From contig JAFYOP010000007.1 of NCBI GenBank assembly GCA_017547885.1, positions 110,601-174,600 on the forward strand: a DNA stretch of 64,000 bases. The letters are read 5' to 3'. This DNA comes from Clostridia bacterium. GTDB lineage: Bacteria > Bacillota > Clostridia > Christensenellales > CAG-138. The translations under genes were made by a program, and so were the position numbers. Position 1 is the first letter of the stretch; every line of letters starts with the position of its first letter. The notes under the pieces are model-generated. The model searched no databases. It worked only from the letters and a program-made list of their open reading frames with translations, and was not told the origin of the DNA. Shown one piece after another: positions 7,577-16,413 of the stretch.

Positions 7577-8437
7577 ATGGAAAAGACCGTTCAGCACAAG
7601 CTGGAGGAAGCCCGCGCCCTGATGCACAGGGCAGAGGGCGCGCTGGATGCCGCAAAGGAATCCGGCATTGATGAAATAATACAGGCCGCAGAGCATGCCA
7701 TGGCGCAGGCAAAGGAAGCGGTGGTGGCTCTTGAGGACGCAGCCGCTCTGGAAGCGGAGCAGGCAGAGGCCGAGACCCTTGAAGAGGCTGTGGAAATAGC
7801 TGAGATAGAAAGGGAAGAGGCAGAGGAAGCCGCCGAGGAGCTTCAGGAGCTTGCAGAGGATGCAGACGACGCAGCCGCGGCAGCCGCAGCAGCGAAAGCC
7901 CTTGACGCCATGGAAGAGGCCGAGGACTCTCTGGATGACGCCGGGGATATGATCGAGGATATTCTGGAAGAGGAAGAAGAGGCCCGGCCCAAAAAGAAAA
8001 AGACCGGCCTTGTAATAGGTATTTGCCTTGCCGTTGCAGCGCTGCTGGGGGGCGGATACTATTACTATGCCAACTACTATAAGCCCGCCGCACAGGCCCC
8101 CGCAGAGGAGCCGGCGGTTCAGGCGGTAATGCCTGACCTTACGCTGGAAACAGCAGACCTGGCTGAAAAGAAGCTTGCAGAGCTTGGCGTCAAGGCGGAT
8201 GTGCTGTTCGTTTCCTCCGAAAAGGTGCCCGCAGGGGTGGTCACCCTCCAGAGCATATCCGAAGGGCAGCCCATCGAGGGCGACGTGGTGCTGTATGTAA
8301 GCATGGGCCCCGCGCCCACCCCCACACCGGACCGCGGCCCCCTGCCCACGCCTACCCCCAGCCCCACCCCCAAGCCTGTCAGGACTCAGGCGCCGGTAAT
8401 AGAGCTGCCGGTAGAAACTCCCTGCCCCACCGGCTGA
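7577..8437 (+). CDS. PASTA-domain membrane protein with coiled-coil N-terminus
   Basis: 286 residues from ATG 7577 (after GGGGGGAAATATC). Residues 1-135 are almost only Ala, Glu, Asp and Leu and should form a long acidic coiled coil in the cytoplasm. A basic stop PKKKK is followed by one transmembrane segment (TGLVIGICLAVAALLGGGYY). Outside lies one PASTA-like domain (MPDLTLETADLAEKKL to GDVVLYVSMGP, residues about 183-245) and a Pro/Thr-rich tail (PTPTPDRGPLPTPTPSPTP). PASTA domains bind peptidoglycan or muropeptides in Ser/Thr kinases and PBPs, but no kinase or transpeptidase domain is present. A wall-sensing or tethering role is an inference. Confidence 0.75.
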   Translation: MEKTVQHKLEEARALMHRAEGALDAAKESGIDEIIQAAEHAMAQAKEAVVALEDAAALEAEQAEAETLEEAVEIAEIEREEAEEAAEELQELAEDADDAAAAAAAAKALDAMEEAEDSLDDAGDMIEDILEEEEEARPKKKKTGLVIGICLAVAALLGGGYYYYANYYKPAAQAPAEEPAVQAVMPDLTLETADLAEKKLAELGVKADVLFVSSEKVPAGVVTLQSISEGQPIEGDVVLYVSMGPAPTPTPDRGPLPTPTPSPTPKPVRTQAPVIELPVETPCPTG

Positions 8438-8562
8438 GGAAAGTAGAGTTTGATCGCCGGTTTCGGCGATGAGATAAAAGCCTACCCCACAACCAAGATA
8501 AAACACGGCGCAAAAGCGCTGTTTCCCAAAGCATAGCTTTTATTAAAAAGGAGAAATCACCT

Positions 8563-9756
8563 ATGAAAAAGCTGTCCCTTGCCCTTGTGGCCATAATGCT
8601 GCTGAGCATTATAAGCGGCTGCTCCATGCTGCCCCAGAGCGCGCCTGTAGAGGAAGAAGAAGCCGCTTCCGAAGAGATACCCGCATACGGCTACTATACC
8701 GCCGAAGAGCTCAAGGCAAAGCTTGAGGCCGGCGAAGAGATGGTAATAGTGGACATACAGCCCGAGGAATACTATGAGCAGGCACACCTGCCCGGCTCCC
8801 TGTCCACCGCCGCATATCCCGCCGATACCGACGAGCTGCGCTCCAGGCTGGATGCTGCCATCGACAGCATCAACGCCACCACCGCTCCCGTTGTAATAAT
8901 CGGCATGGGCGGCAAGACCGGCGCCGAAAACGCCGCAGAGTATTATGCCCTCAAGGGCGTGCCCGCAGAGCGTCTCTTTATACTGGAGGGCGGCTCCGTA
9001 AGCTGGCCCTATGATGAGCTGCTGTGGTACGATATCGACTATCAGTACATGACCCCCGACCAGCTGAAGGAAAGGATGGACAAGAAGCAGGGCGTTATGC
9101 TCATAGACGTTCGTCCCGAGGAAAACTATAAGGCCGGCCACATCAAGGGCGCAGTATCCACCGTATCCTACCCCAACAATACCAAGGAACAGTGGGCGCT
9201 GCTGAATGAGCTGAAGGCCGATGTGGAAACCACACTGGATCCCGTGGTCATCATAGGCATGAATGGTAAGGAAGGCGCCGAAAACGCCATCAGCTACTTT
9301 GCCTCCGAGGGCGTTGACGAGCGCAAGTTCCACATACTGGAGGGCGGCGGCAACAACTGGCCCTATGCCGATATGCTTGAGATAACTCCTACCTTCCAGT
9401 ATATCGAGCCCGTTGACATGAAGGCCAAGATCGATGCACAGGAGCCCATGATACTGCTGTCTGTGCAGACCAAGGAAAACTACCGCGAGACCGGCCATCT
9501 GCCTAACTCCATCCCCACCTATGCCTTCCCCGCAAACACCGATGAACTTCTTGAAAACCTTGAGGACGAGGTGGACGCACTGAAGGAAAACGACCTGCCA
9601 ATCTACGTAATGTGCCACGGCGGCAAGATCGGCGCAAACAACGCCATCACCTATTACGTAAATCAGCACAATATCGACCAGACCCGCTTCTACATCATCA
9701 AGGGCGGCATCACCGCATGGCCCTTCAAGGATATGCTGGTGCTGGGCAGAGACTAA
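8563..9756 (+). CDS. Lipoprotein with three tandem rhodanese-like domains
   Basis: 397 residues. Signal peptide with lipobox ISGC (Cys about 20), so it is anchored outside the membrane. Three homologous rhodanese-like units of about 120 residues follow, each with a TAEELKAKL-like start, a D(I/V)xPEExY strand-turn, an active-site loop and an ILEGG(S/G)xxWPY end. In units 1 and 2 the loop reads VIIGMGGKTG and VIIGMNGKEG, with no catalytic Cys; only unit 3 has it (YVMCHGGKIG, Cys about 351). Sulfur transfer could therefore occur only in unit 3, the others being binding modules. RBS AAAAAGGAGAAA. Expressed alone; partner unknown. Confidence 0.85.
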   Translation: MKKLSLALVAIMLLSIISGCSMLPQSAPVEEEEAASEEIPAYGYYTAEELKAKLEAGEEMVIVDIQPEEYYEQAHLPGSLSTAAYPADTDELRSRLDAAIDSINATTAPVVIIGMGGKTGAENAAEYYALKGVPAERLFILEGGSVSWPYDELLWYDIDYQYMTPDQLKERMDKKQGVMLIDVRPEENYKAGHIKGAVSTVSYPNNTKEQWALLNELKADVETTLDPVVIIGMNGKEGAENAISYFASEGVDERKFHILEGGGNNWPYADMLEITPTFQYIEPVDMKAKIDAQEPMILLSVQTKENYRETGHLPNSIPTYAFPANTDELLENLEDEVDALKENDLPIYVMCHGGKIGANNAITYYVNQHNIDQTRFYIIKGGITAWPFKDMLVLGRD

Positions 9757-9773
9757 ACCCTATGACATACCGC

Positions 9774-9805
9774 GCCCCCGAGGCCTCAGGCTTCGGGGGC
9801 TGTTG
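9774..9805 (+). terminator. Terminator after the rhodanese lipoprotein gene
   Basis: GCCCCCGAGGC / GCTTCGGGGGC stem followed by TGTTGTTTTA. Confidence 0.8.
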
Positions 9806-9854
9806 TTTTATGGGGGATACGCAGCGGGATAAAGTAATGGTGAAACAGATCAAA

Positions 9855-10346
9855 TTATCTATACCCGCCCGCCGCCCTTTTAATGCAGCTTTTCCTTACG
9901 GAAAAGCATAAAGTGCTGTCGGCAGCAGATGCCTGTCATTGCAAGACGATTCGCAGATTGGCGTGGCAATCCGTGCTCCGGCGGGGCGGTAGGGGTAAGC
10001 GGATAGCTTTTATTTATCTTAACCCGCCCTCCACCCTTTAAGGAAACTTCACCCTTACGGGAGAAGTGGAACGTGCTCTCGACAGCATGGGATTTCAGCC
10101 TTGGAGCTGTATACGGTGAAATGGTGTTCATCTGTGCCAAGTTCGTCTTCGCCGTAAGGCGAAGATACATTAAAAGGGCGGGGGAGGTAGATAAATCCCT
10201 TTTCCACATTCCCCCACGTCTCCAACGGAGTACGGATCGCCATCCTGTGGGATGGCGCACAATGACAACCAAATGTTCGGCAGCGCATCCCTTTTTCCCG
10301 TAAGGGAAAAAGTACATTAAAAGGGTGGCGGGTGGGTATAGATAAT
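9855..10346. repeat. Nested family A elements filling the 9.8-10.35 kb gap
   Basis: An outer left end at 9855 (TTATCTATACCCGCCCGCC) and outer right end at 10346 enclose a complete inner copy at 10012-10196 whose own ends are ATTTATCTTAACCCGCCC and GGGCGGGGGAGGTAGATAAAT. Inner hairpins include CTTCGCCGTAAGGCGAAG. This looks like insertion of one element into another. No gene is seen in the gap. Confidence 0.65.
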
Positions 10347-10382
10347 AGATCACTGACCTTTTCCCAATGACCTATCCAACTA

Positions 10383-10441
10383 TCGCAGCCACGCGCAAAA
10401 TCCAAAGCTTAAGCAACGACGAGGCGGGCAGGATCGGATAA
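10383..10441 (-). repeat. Family B fragment
   Basis: CGCGCAAAATCCAAAGC, then GCAACGACGAGGCGGGCAGG, ATCGGATAAT: the inverse of the family B pattern (see 34876-35016). Confidence 0.5.
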
Positions 10442-10526
10442 TTACTGCTGTTCTTAAATAATTAAAGGAATAATAGAGGCCCTGTCCTCAAATACTAAGC
10501 CCATCAAGCTAAGGAGGAATGAGAGA

Positions 10527-10703
10527 ATGAACAAATCCAAAGCTGGATGTCAGACCATCGGCTGCAAGGTGCGCAGCTGCGCCTACAACTACGAAGGTAC
10601 CAACTGCGAGCTGGACAGCATTATGGTACAGCCCAACAGCGGCTGCCATACCGGCAACCCCGCAGAGGAAAGCCTCTGCGGCAGCTACAAGAGCAGGGTC
10701 TGA
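10527..10703 (+). CDS. DUF1540 family cysteine-rich small protein
   Basis: 58 residues, ATG 10527, preceded by AAGGAGG with a 10-base spacing. Six Cys (positions 8, 13, 18, 27, 40, 51) with the pattern IGCKVRSCAYN..TNCELDSIMV....C match the DUF1540 family common in clostridia, whose Cys pattern suggests metal binding. Function unknown; some members are spore- or growth-phase-associated, which cannot be inferred here. The gene has its own terminator and lies alone after a stretch of repeats. Confidence 0.85.
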   Translation: MNKSKAGCQTIGCKVRSCAYNYEGTNCELDSIMVQPNSGCHTGNPAEESLCGSYKSRV

Positions 10704-10712
10704 TTAGAGTGA

Positions 10713-10745
10713 GAAAAAGCCGCCGGCGGCGGCTTTTTCCTTTTT
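10713..10745 (+). terminator. Terminator after the DUF1540 gene
   Basis: Perfect 12-bp stem GAAAAAGCCGCC / GGCGGCTTTTTC followed by CTTTTTG. Confidence 0.88.
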
Positions 10746-10781
10746 GCCGGCAATACTCTCCGGTGCAAAGCAATTTTTAAC

Positions 10782-10820
10782 ATATAAAAACCGCCATTTT
10801 CTTTCAGGCGGTTTTTATAT
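10782..10820 (-). terminator. Bidirectional terminator downstream of the TlpA-like gene
   Basis: Perfect 14-bp stem ATATAAAAACCGCC / GGCGGTTTTTATAT, 33 bp past the end of the minus-strand gene at 10853. Confidence 0.85.
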
Positions 10821-10852
10821 TGGATGGATACTTTATGGTATGGTGTTTGATC

Positions 10853-11506
10853 TTACTTTGCCAGCAGCTCGTCAATGGCGGCAGACCAGGTGCCGTAGGA
10901 ATTGCTGCCAACCACTGCGGAGCAGAGCAGCTTGCCTTCGCTGTCCAGGAACAGGGTGGTAGGCACTGCGTATACGTCAAACATAACGTTTTTTATCACC
11001 TCGGTGGTGGCCAGCATGTGGGTGTAGTTTGCGCCGGTCTCGGCGATCTGCTCTTTGGCGGTGGCGCCGGTGTCGCTGTCGGGGTCATTTACGTCGCAGA
11101 TAAGGCCCACTATCTGGAAATCCGCATCGGCATAGTCCTTGGCGATCTGCCCAAGGTCGGGCATCTCCATAAGGCAGGGGTAGCAATAGGTGCCCCAGAT
11201 GTTCAGCATGGTTACCTTTGCCCGGGCAAAAAGCTCTGCGCTGTCAATGGTCTGTCCGTCAAGGGTATTTGCGGTAAAAACATATTCTCTGCCTGCGCCG
11301 TCATAGTCCAGGGCAAGGCTGGGATAAGAGGGCTGCTCCTGATCTTCCGCGGCTTCTTCCTCGGTGCCCCATTCAAAGGAGCTTTCGGATACGGTCTCCT
11401 GGGCAGAAGGCTCGACCGCAGGCTCTTCCGCAGCGGGCTCCTTTGCGGCGCAGCCGGTGAGGGCAAGGGCAAGTATAAGCATTATGGAAAGTATGCGCAT
11501 TTTCAT
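10853..11506 (-). CDS. TlpA/ResA-like thioredoxin lipoprotein
   Basis: 217 residues. Lipoprotein signal with ALALTGC (Cys about 19), a 50-residue acidic, Pro/Glu-rich linker, then a thioredoxin fold. The redox motif is WGTYCYPCLMEMP (CYPC, residues about 107-110), preceded by VTMLNIWG and followed by the cis-Pro region YAVPTTLFLD, as in membrane-anchored thiol-disulfide oxidoreductases of the TlpA/ResA family. It probably reduces extracytoplasmic disulfides; the donor (CcdA-like) is not in the window. Start chosen at MKMRIL after GGAGGATG. Monocistronic. Confidence 0.88.
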   Translation of the reverse strand: MKMRILSIMLILALALTGCAAKEPAAEEPAVEPSAQETVSESSFEWGTEEEAAEDQEQPSYPSLALDYDGAGREYVFTANTLDGQTIDSAELFARAKVTMLNIWGTYCYPCLMEMPDLGQIAKDYADADFQIVGLICDVNDPDSDTGATAKEQIAETGANYTHMLATTEVIKNVMFDVYAVPTTLFLDSEGKLLCSAVVGSNSYGTWSAAIDELLAK

Positions 11507-11765
11507 AATTTAAAAACATCCTCCGTTTGTTGGTGGTAGGTTTATTATATTCCCGAAGGGGGTGATATTCCGTGACCAAATCACCTTTTGCCCCGTGGGA
11601 ATGTATCCTATGGGACATATGATAATATACCCGCGGACTTTTTGCACCATGGTTTTGTGATATTTAACAGATAGGACACAAAGGGAAAAGATAAATTCCA
11701 TTTGTCCGTCAAATGGTCACAGGCTGACAAATTAGGAATACATTGTGACATTTGGCCGCCCTTCG

Positions 11766-11795
11766 TTGACAGGCAAATAATGGGGGCCTTATAAT
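11766..11795 (+). promoter_or_regulatory. Near-consensus sigma-A promoter of the marR-ABC operon
   Basis: -35 TTGACA (11766-11771), 18-bp spacer, -10 TATAAT (11790-11795). Both hexamers are consensus, so the promoter should be strong unless repressed. Confidence 0.85.
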
Positions 11796-11803
11796 TCTAT
11801 ATT

Positions 11804-11817
11804 GTTAGAATGCTAAC
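11804..11817 (+). promoter_or_regulatory. Putative MarR operator
   Basis: GTTAG-AATG-CTAAC, a perfect 5-bp inverted repeat centred near the expected transcription start, 8 bp after the -10 box and 27 bp before the marR-type gene. Position and symmetry fit autorepression. Confidence 0.65.
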
Positions 11818-11844
11818 TTTTTGCATATTTAAAGAGGGAAAGCT

Positions 11845-12294
11845 ATGGAAGAATGCACGCGGAGCGCCTTTTGCCGCATAAAGGCCGTGTCCAATGCCAT
11901 ACGGCGCAAGATAGAGGGCATAAACATAGAGGAAAAGTATGGCCTTACGGGGGGCGAGTGCGCCATAATGGGGTATCTGTTTGAAAACCCGCATAAGCCC
12001 CTGTATCAAAAGGATATAGAGGAGGAATTCCACATCCGACGGAGCAGCGCAACAAGGGCGCTGCAGGCCATGGAGAAAAAGGGGATATTATTCCGGCAGA
12101 GCGAGCCCCATGACGGCAGGCTGAAGCGGCTGGTGCTGACGGAGCGGGCAATGGAGATAGGCCGGGATGTGGGAGACATGATAGAGGAAGCGGAGCAGAG
12201 GCTGCTCAAGGGCATATCCCATGAGGAGCTGAATGCGTTTCTTGATATGTGCGACAGGATATGCCGCAACGGGGAAGGAGAGGAAAAGGCATGA
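11845..12294 (+). CDS. MarR family transcriptional regulator
   Basis: 149 residues, the usual size. A winged-helix domain is visible: ECAIMGYLFENPHKPLYQKDIEEEF then RRSSATRALQAMEKKGILFR (recognition helix) and the wing EPHDGRLKRLVLTERA. The C-terminal helix mediates dimerisation. MarR repressors typically sit first in an operon with the transporter they control and release DNA on binding a drug or phenolic ligand. Here the ATGA overlap with the next gene and the dyad in the promoter support autoregulation of the whole exporter operon. Confidence 0.9.
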   Translation: MEECTRSAFCRIKAVSNAIRRKIEGINIEEKYGLTGGECAIMGYLFENPHKPLYQKDIEEEFHIRRSSATRALQAMEKKGILFRQSEPHDGRLKRLVLTERAMEIGRDVGDMIEEAEQRLLKGISHEELNAFLDMCDRICRNGEGEEKA

Positions 12295-14018
12295 TAAGGA
12301 CACTTGCAAAGAGCATAAGGGAATACAAAAGGGACAGCATACTGACCCCGCTGTTTATGATGGGGGAAGTAATACTGGAGGTGTTCATCACCTACATGCT
12401 GGCAGACCTTATAGACCTGGGCGTAAACGCCGGAGACGTGGGATATACCGTAAGGCGGGGCATGCTGCTGATAGGATGCGCGGCGCTTTCGCTGCTGTGC
12501 GGCGCCCTGTCCGGCAGGTTCGGCGCGGTGGCCTCCACCGGCTTTGCAAGGAACCTGAGGCAGGATATGTACTACAACGTGCAGACCTTCTCCTTTGAAA
12601 ATATTGATAAATTCTCCACGGCGGGCCTTATTACAAGGCTCACCACAGACGTTGTAAACGTGCAGCACGCATACATGATGCTGATACGCATTGCGGTGCG
12701 CTCTCCTTTGATGCTGCTGTTCTCCCTGATAATGGCATTCCGCATCAACCCAAGGATAGCCACGGTATTCCTCTGCGCCACCCCTGTGCTGGCGGGGGGC
12801 ATATACCTTATCATGAGCCACGCCCATCCCGTGTTTGAGCGGGTGTTCCACACCTATGACAAGCTGAACGCCGTGGTGCAGGAAAACCTCAGGGGCATAA
12901 GGGTGGTAAAGGCCTTTGTGCGGGAGGATCACGAAAAGGAAAAGTTCACCAATGTTTCCGGCTCCATCTTCAGGGATATGTCCAGGGCACAGAAGACCAT
13001 TGCCTTCAACATGCCCCTGATGCAGGCCTGTATGTACACCTGCATACTGCTGGCATCCTGGCTGGGAGCAAACATGATAGTATCCGATACCATGACCACG
13101 GGCCAGCTGATGAGCATACTGACTTATGCGGGCGGCATACTTACCAGCCTTATGATGCTGAGCATGGTGTTTATGATGATGGTGATATCCAGAGCCTCCG
13201 CAGAGCGTATTGCAGAGGTGCTGAATGAAAAGACCGCCATACGCAATCCCGAAGAGCCTCTGTATGAGGTGAGGGACGGCAGCATAGAGTTTAAGGATGT
13301 GGCCTTCCGCTACGGCGAAGGACGCAACTGCCTGAACGATATAAGCCTGCGCATAGAGTCCGGGGAAACCATAGGCATAATCGGCGGCACAGGCAGCGGC
13401 AAAACCTCACTGGTGCAGCTGATACCCCGCCTGTACGACGCAGGTGAAGGCAGCGTGCTTGTGGGCGGCAGGGATGTAAGGGAGTATGACCTTGATACCC
13501 TGAGAAACGCCGTATCCATGGTATTGCAGAAAAACGAGCTGTTCTCAGGCACTGTTGCAGAGAACCTTCGCTGGGGCAATGAGGAGGCTACCCTTGAGGA
13601 AATGCGGAGGGTGTGCCGTGTGGCTCAGGCGGATGGGTTTATTTCCGCCCTGCCCGATGGATATGATTCTGAGGTGGAGCAGGGAGGAGCAAACTTCTCC
13701 GGCGGACAGAAGCAGAGGCTGTGCATAGCAAGGGCGCTGCTGAAAAAGCCCAAGATACTCATACTTGACGACTCCACCAGCGCCGTGGATACCGCCACGG
13801 ACGCCTCCATACGCTCGGCCTTCCGCAGCGAGATGCCTGAGGTAACAAAGCTCATCATTGCCCAGCGCATAAGCTCTGTGCAGGATGCGGACAGGATAAT
13901 AGTAATGGACAACGGCCGCATTGCGGACTTTGGCACACACGATGAGCTGATGGAGAGGTGCTCCATCTACATTGAAGTATACGAATCTCAGCAGAAGGGA
14001 GGGGATTTTGATGAGTAG
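12291..14018 (+). CDS. Heterodimeric ABC exporter subunit 1 (degenerate-site half)
   Basis: 575 residues: six-helix type IV exporter membrane domain then an ATPase domain. ATG 12291 overlaps the marR-type stop (ATGA). Walker A is GGTGSGKTS, the signature FSGGQKQRL, Walker B ILILDDSTSAVD. The residue after the Walker B Asp is Asp instead of the catalytic Glu, the mark of the non-hydrolytic site subunit in TM287/288- and BmrCD-type heterodimers. With the next gene it forms one drug or lipid exporter. The 7-9 bp overlaps indicate translational coupling. Confidence 0.92.
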   Translation: MIRTLAKSIREYKRDSILTPLFMMGEVILEVFITYMLADLIDLGVNAGDVGYTVRRGMLLIGCAALSLLCGALSGRFGAVASTGFARNLRQDMYYNVQTFSFENIDKFSTAGLITRLTTDVVNVQHAYMMLIRIAVRSPLMLLFSLIMAFRINPRIATVFLCATPVLAGGIYLIMSHAHPVFERVFHTYDKLNAVVQENLRGIRVVKAFVREDHEKEKFTNVSGSIFRDMSRAQKTIAFNMPLMQACMYTCILLASWLGANMIVSDTMTTGQLMSILTYAGGILTSLMMLSMVFMMMVISRASAERIAEVLNEKTAIRNPEEPLYEVRDGSIEFKDVAFRYGEGRNCLNDISLRIESGETIGIIGGTGSGKTSLVQLIPRLYDAGEGSVLVGGRDVREYDLDTLRNAVSMVLQKNELFSGTVAENLRWGNEEATLEEMRRVCRVAQADGFISALPDGYDSEVEQGGANFSGGQKQRLCIARALLKKPKILILDDSTSAVDTATDASIRSAFRSEMPEVTKLIIAQRISSVQDADRIIVMDNGRIADFGTHDELMERCSIYIEVYESQQKGGDFDE

Positions 14019-15918
14019 GCAGCAAGGACCCAAGGGCCCCGGCGGAAGGCGCCCCCTTAATCCCCAGGACCTGAAGAACATAGGGGAAAACAGCAAAAAG
14101 ACCATCAAGAGGCTCCTTGGCCTGCTGAGGCCATATCGGGCAAGGCTTGGCCTTGTGTTCCTGTGCATACTTATAAGCGCAGGCGCGGGCATACTTGGCA
14201 GCATGTTCACCCGTATACTCATAGACGACCATATCACCCCCCTTATAGGGCAGGCTGATCCCGACTTTAGCGGGCTTATAAAGGCCCTTGCCACCATGGG
14301 GTGCATATACCTTGCGGGTATGCTTTCCACCTTCATTTACAATCGCCTTATGGTAACCGTATCTCAGGGCACCATGAAGGGGGTAAGGGATCAGCTCTTT
14401 GACCATATGCAGACCCTGCCCATAGGCTACTTTGACAGCAACACCCACGGCGACCTGATGAGCCGCTACACCAACGATACGGATACATTGCAGCAGATGC
14501 TGTCTCAAAGCATACCCCAGCTGATGAATTCCGGCATCACCATAATAGGCGTGCTGTGCGCCATGGTATACACCAGCCCCCTGCTCACCATACTGATGCT
14601 GCTGACCGTATGGCCCATGATGAAGGTATCCGGCTTTGTGGCGGGCAACAGCTCAAAGTATTTCTCCCAGTACCAGGAGGCTCTGGGCGATGCCAACGGC
14701 TACATCGAGGAGATGATAAACGGCCAGAAGGTGGTAAACGTATTCTGCTACGAGGGCAGGGCAAAGCAGCGCTTTGACGGCAAAAACGAGGCCCTCAGGA
14801 AAAACTGCTCTGATGCCCATGTGTATTCCAATATACTCATGCCGATACTTGCAAACCTTGCCCATGTGCAGTATGTGCTGCTGGCAATAGTGGGCGGCAT
14901 AATGGCCATAAAGGGCGTGGGCGGCATGAAGATAGGCGTGCTGGCCTCCTTCCTGCAGCTTTCAAAGAGCTTCAATATGCCCATCAATCAGCTGTCCCAG
15001 CAGCTCAACTCCATAGTTATGGCGCTGGCAGGCGCGGAGCGCATATTCGACCTTATGGATCAGCCCTCCGAAATAGACCAGGGCAAGGTGGTATTGGTAA
15101 ACGCAGTGAAGAAGGGTGACACCCTTGAAGAGACCGACCGCCGCACCGGCGTATGGGCATGGAAAAAGCCGGACGGCGAGCTGGTCGAGGTCAAGGGCGA
15201 GGTGCGGCTTACGGATGTGGACTTTGGCTACGTGCCGGAAAAGACAGTGCTGCACGACGTGACTCTCTACGCAAAGCCGGGTCAGAAGATAGCCTTTGTT
15301 GGCTCCACCGGCGCAGGAAAGACCACCATTACCAACCTTATCAACCGCTTTTACGAGATACAGGACGGCGTCATAACCTATGACGGCATAGACGTAAGGG
15401 ACATAAAGAAAGATGACCTCAGGCACAGCCTTGGCATGGTGCTGCAGGAGGTAAACCTCTTTACCGGCACAGTGCGGGACAACATCCGCTACGGCAACCT
15501 TGAGGCCACCGACGAGGAAGTGGAGCGGGCCGCAAAGCTTGCAAACGCCCACGAGTTCATCATGCGTCTGCCCAAGGGCTACGACACCATGCTGGAGGGA
15601 GACGGCAGCGGCCTTTCACAGGGTCAGCGTCAGCTGCTGTCCATAGCCCGGGCCGCCTGCGAGGATGCGCCGGTAATGATACTGGACGAAGCCACCAGCT
15701 CCATCGATACCCGTACCGAGTCCATCGTACAGAGCGGCATGGATAAGCTGATGAGCGGACGCACCGTGTTCGTAATTGCCCACAGGCTGTCCACCGTGCA
15801 GAATTCCAATGCCATAATGGTGCTGGAAAAGGGGAGGATAATAGAGCGGGGAGATCACGATGACCTTATCGCCGCAAGGGGGAAGTATTATACGCTATAT
15901 ACGGGACTGCAGGCGTAG
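14011..15918 (+). CDS. Heterodimeric ABC exporter subunit 2 (catalytic half)
   Basis: 635 residues, starting at ATG 14011 after GGGAGGGG and overlapping the previous gene by 8 bp. The N-terminal 40 residues are a Gly/Pro/Arg-rich cytoplasmic tail (MSRQQGPKGPGGRRPLNP), as in TM288-like subunits. The ATPase domain has Walker A GSTGAGKTT, signature LSQGQRQLL and a complete Walker B MILDEATSSID with catalytic Glu. A 60-residue insertion between membrane and ATPase domains (RRTGVWAWKKPDGELVEV) is also typical of this half. Substrate unknown; MarR control suggests multidrug export. Confidence 0.92.
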   Translation: MSRQQGPKGPGGRRPLNPQDLKNIGENSKKTIKRLLGLLRPYRARLGLVFLCILISAGAGILGSMFTRILIDDHITPLIGQADPDFSGLIKALATMGCIYLAGMLSTFIYNRLMVTVSQGTMKGVRDQLFDHMQTLPIGYFDSNTHGDLMSRYTNDTDTLQQMLSQSIPQLMNSGITIIGVLCAMVYTSPLLTILMLLTVWPMMKVSGFVAGNSSKYFSQYQEALGDANGYIEEMINGQKVVNVFCYEGRAKQRFDGKNEALRKNCSDAHVYSNILMPILANLAHVQYVLLAIVGGIMAIKGVGGMKIGVLASFLQLSKSFNMPINQLSQQLNSIVMALAGAERIFDLMDQPSEIDQGKVVLVNAVKKGDTLEETDRRTGVWAWKKPDGELVEVKGEVRLTDVDFGYVPEKTVLHDVTLYAKPGQKIAFVGSTGAGKTTITNLINRFYEIQDGVITYDGIDVRDIKKDDLRHSLGMVLQEVNLFTGTVRDNIRYGNLEATDEEVERAAKLANAHEFIMRLPKGYDTMLEGDGSGLSQGQRQLLSIARAACEDAPVMILDEATSSIDTRTESIVQSGMDKLMSGRTVFVIAHRLSTVQNSNAIMVLEKGRIIERGDHDDLIAARGKYYTLYTGLQA

Positions 15919-16325
15919 AGCATTAATAGAAATGTTTGGGTGGGAATAGTTAAATGGTTGATTTTGTACGGTGAAAAAGACAGGCCGGCGCCATTGAATG
16001 ACCGCACACAAATAACCGCAAGCTCCCATGGGACGCTCCGCTGGGCCTCTTTCTTTTAAAAAGAAAGAGGGAAAGAAACGTTCTTTGTGACCAAAGAACC
16101 AAAGTCAAGTATCCCCAGCAAGGTTACGCTCTCTTTGTTCGCCCGTCACCTTAGTTGCTTAACCGTCAAGCCTCATTACCACCCGGTAAGTACTCAGGCG
16201 CTCCTTCGCGCCTTCATGCCCGGATTTTCCGCGCATATCACCCAATAGAGGTATAAGGGTGGTGCTGTCGCAGGGCGAGGGCAAATTCGGACAGCACACC
16301 AAAGCAGCTATTTATATAGTTTTTT
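15919..16325. other. Non-coding gap between the two efflux operons
   Basis: No convincing gene. Holds a perfect hairpin CTCTTTC-TTTTAAAA-GAAAGAG (about 16051-16072), then GTTCTTTGTGACCAAAGAAC (16080-16099), and near the right end GGACAGCACACCAAAGC, the family P box in inverted orientation leading into copy 3. The hairpins may end transcription from the exporter operon but lack a long T tract. Confidence 0.5.
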
Positions 16326-16381
16326 ATTCTTTTGCTTCTTTTCTTGTTTCTTTTCCCGCTGGAAAAGAAAAAGAAAAGAAG
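16326..16381 (-). repeat. Family P hairpin, copy 3
   Basis: Sits 33 bp before the HlyD-type gene with the simple-palindrome end towards it; the distal extra arm is shortened to TTCTTTTG. Likely part of the mRNA leader of the efflux operon. Confidence 0.7.
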
Positions 16382-16413
16382 AGAAACCCTTCCACCGAAA
16401 GGACACACAACCT

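Noticed and set aside
8557..9669. 370-codon minus-strand ORF
   Set aside because: Shadow of the rhodanese lipoprotein gene; Gly/Val-rich with repeats mirroring the three domains.
15919..16325. Small RNA gene
   Set aside because: Contains two hairpins but no convincing promoter or conserved RNA signature; reported only as a non-coding gap.
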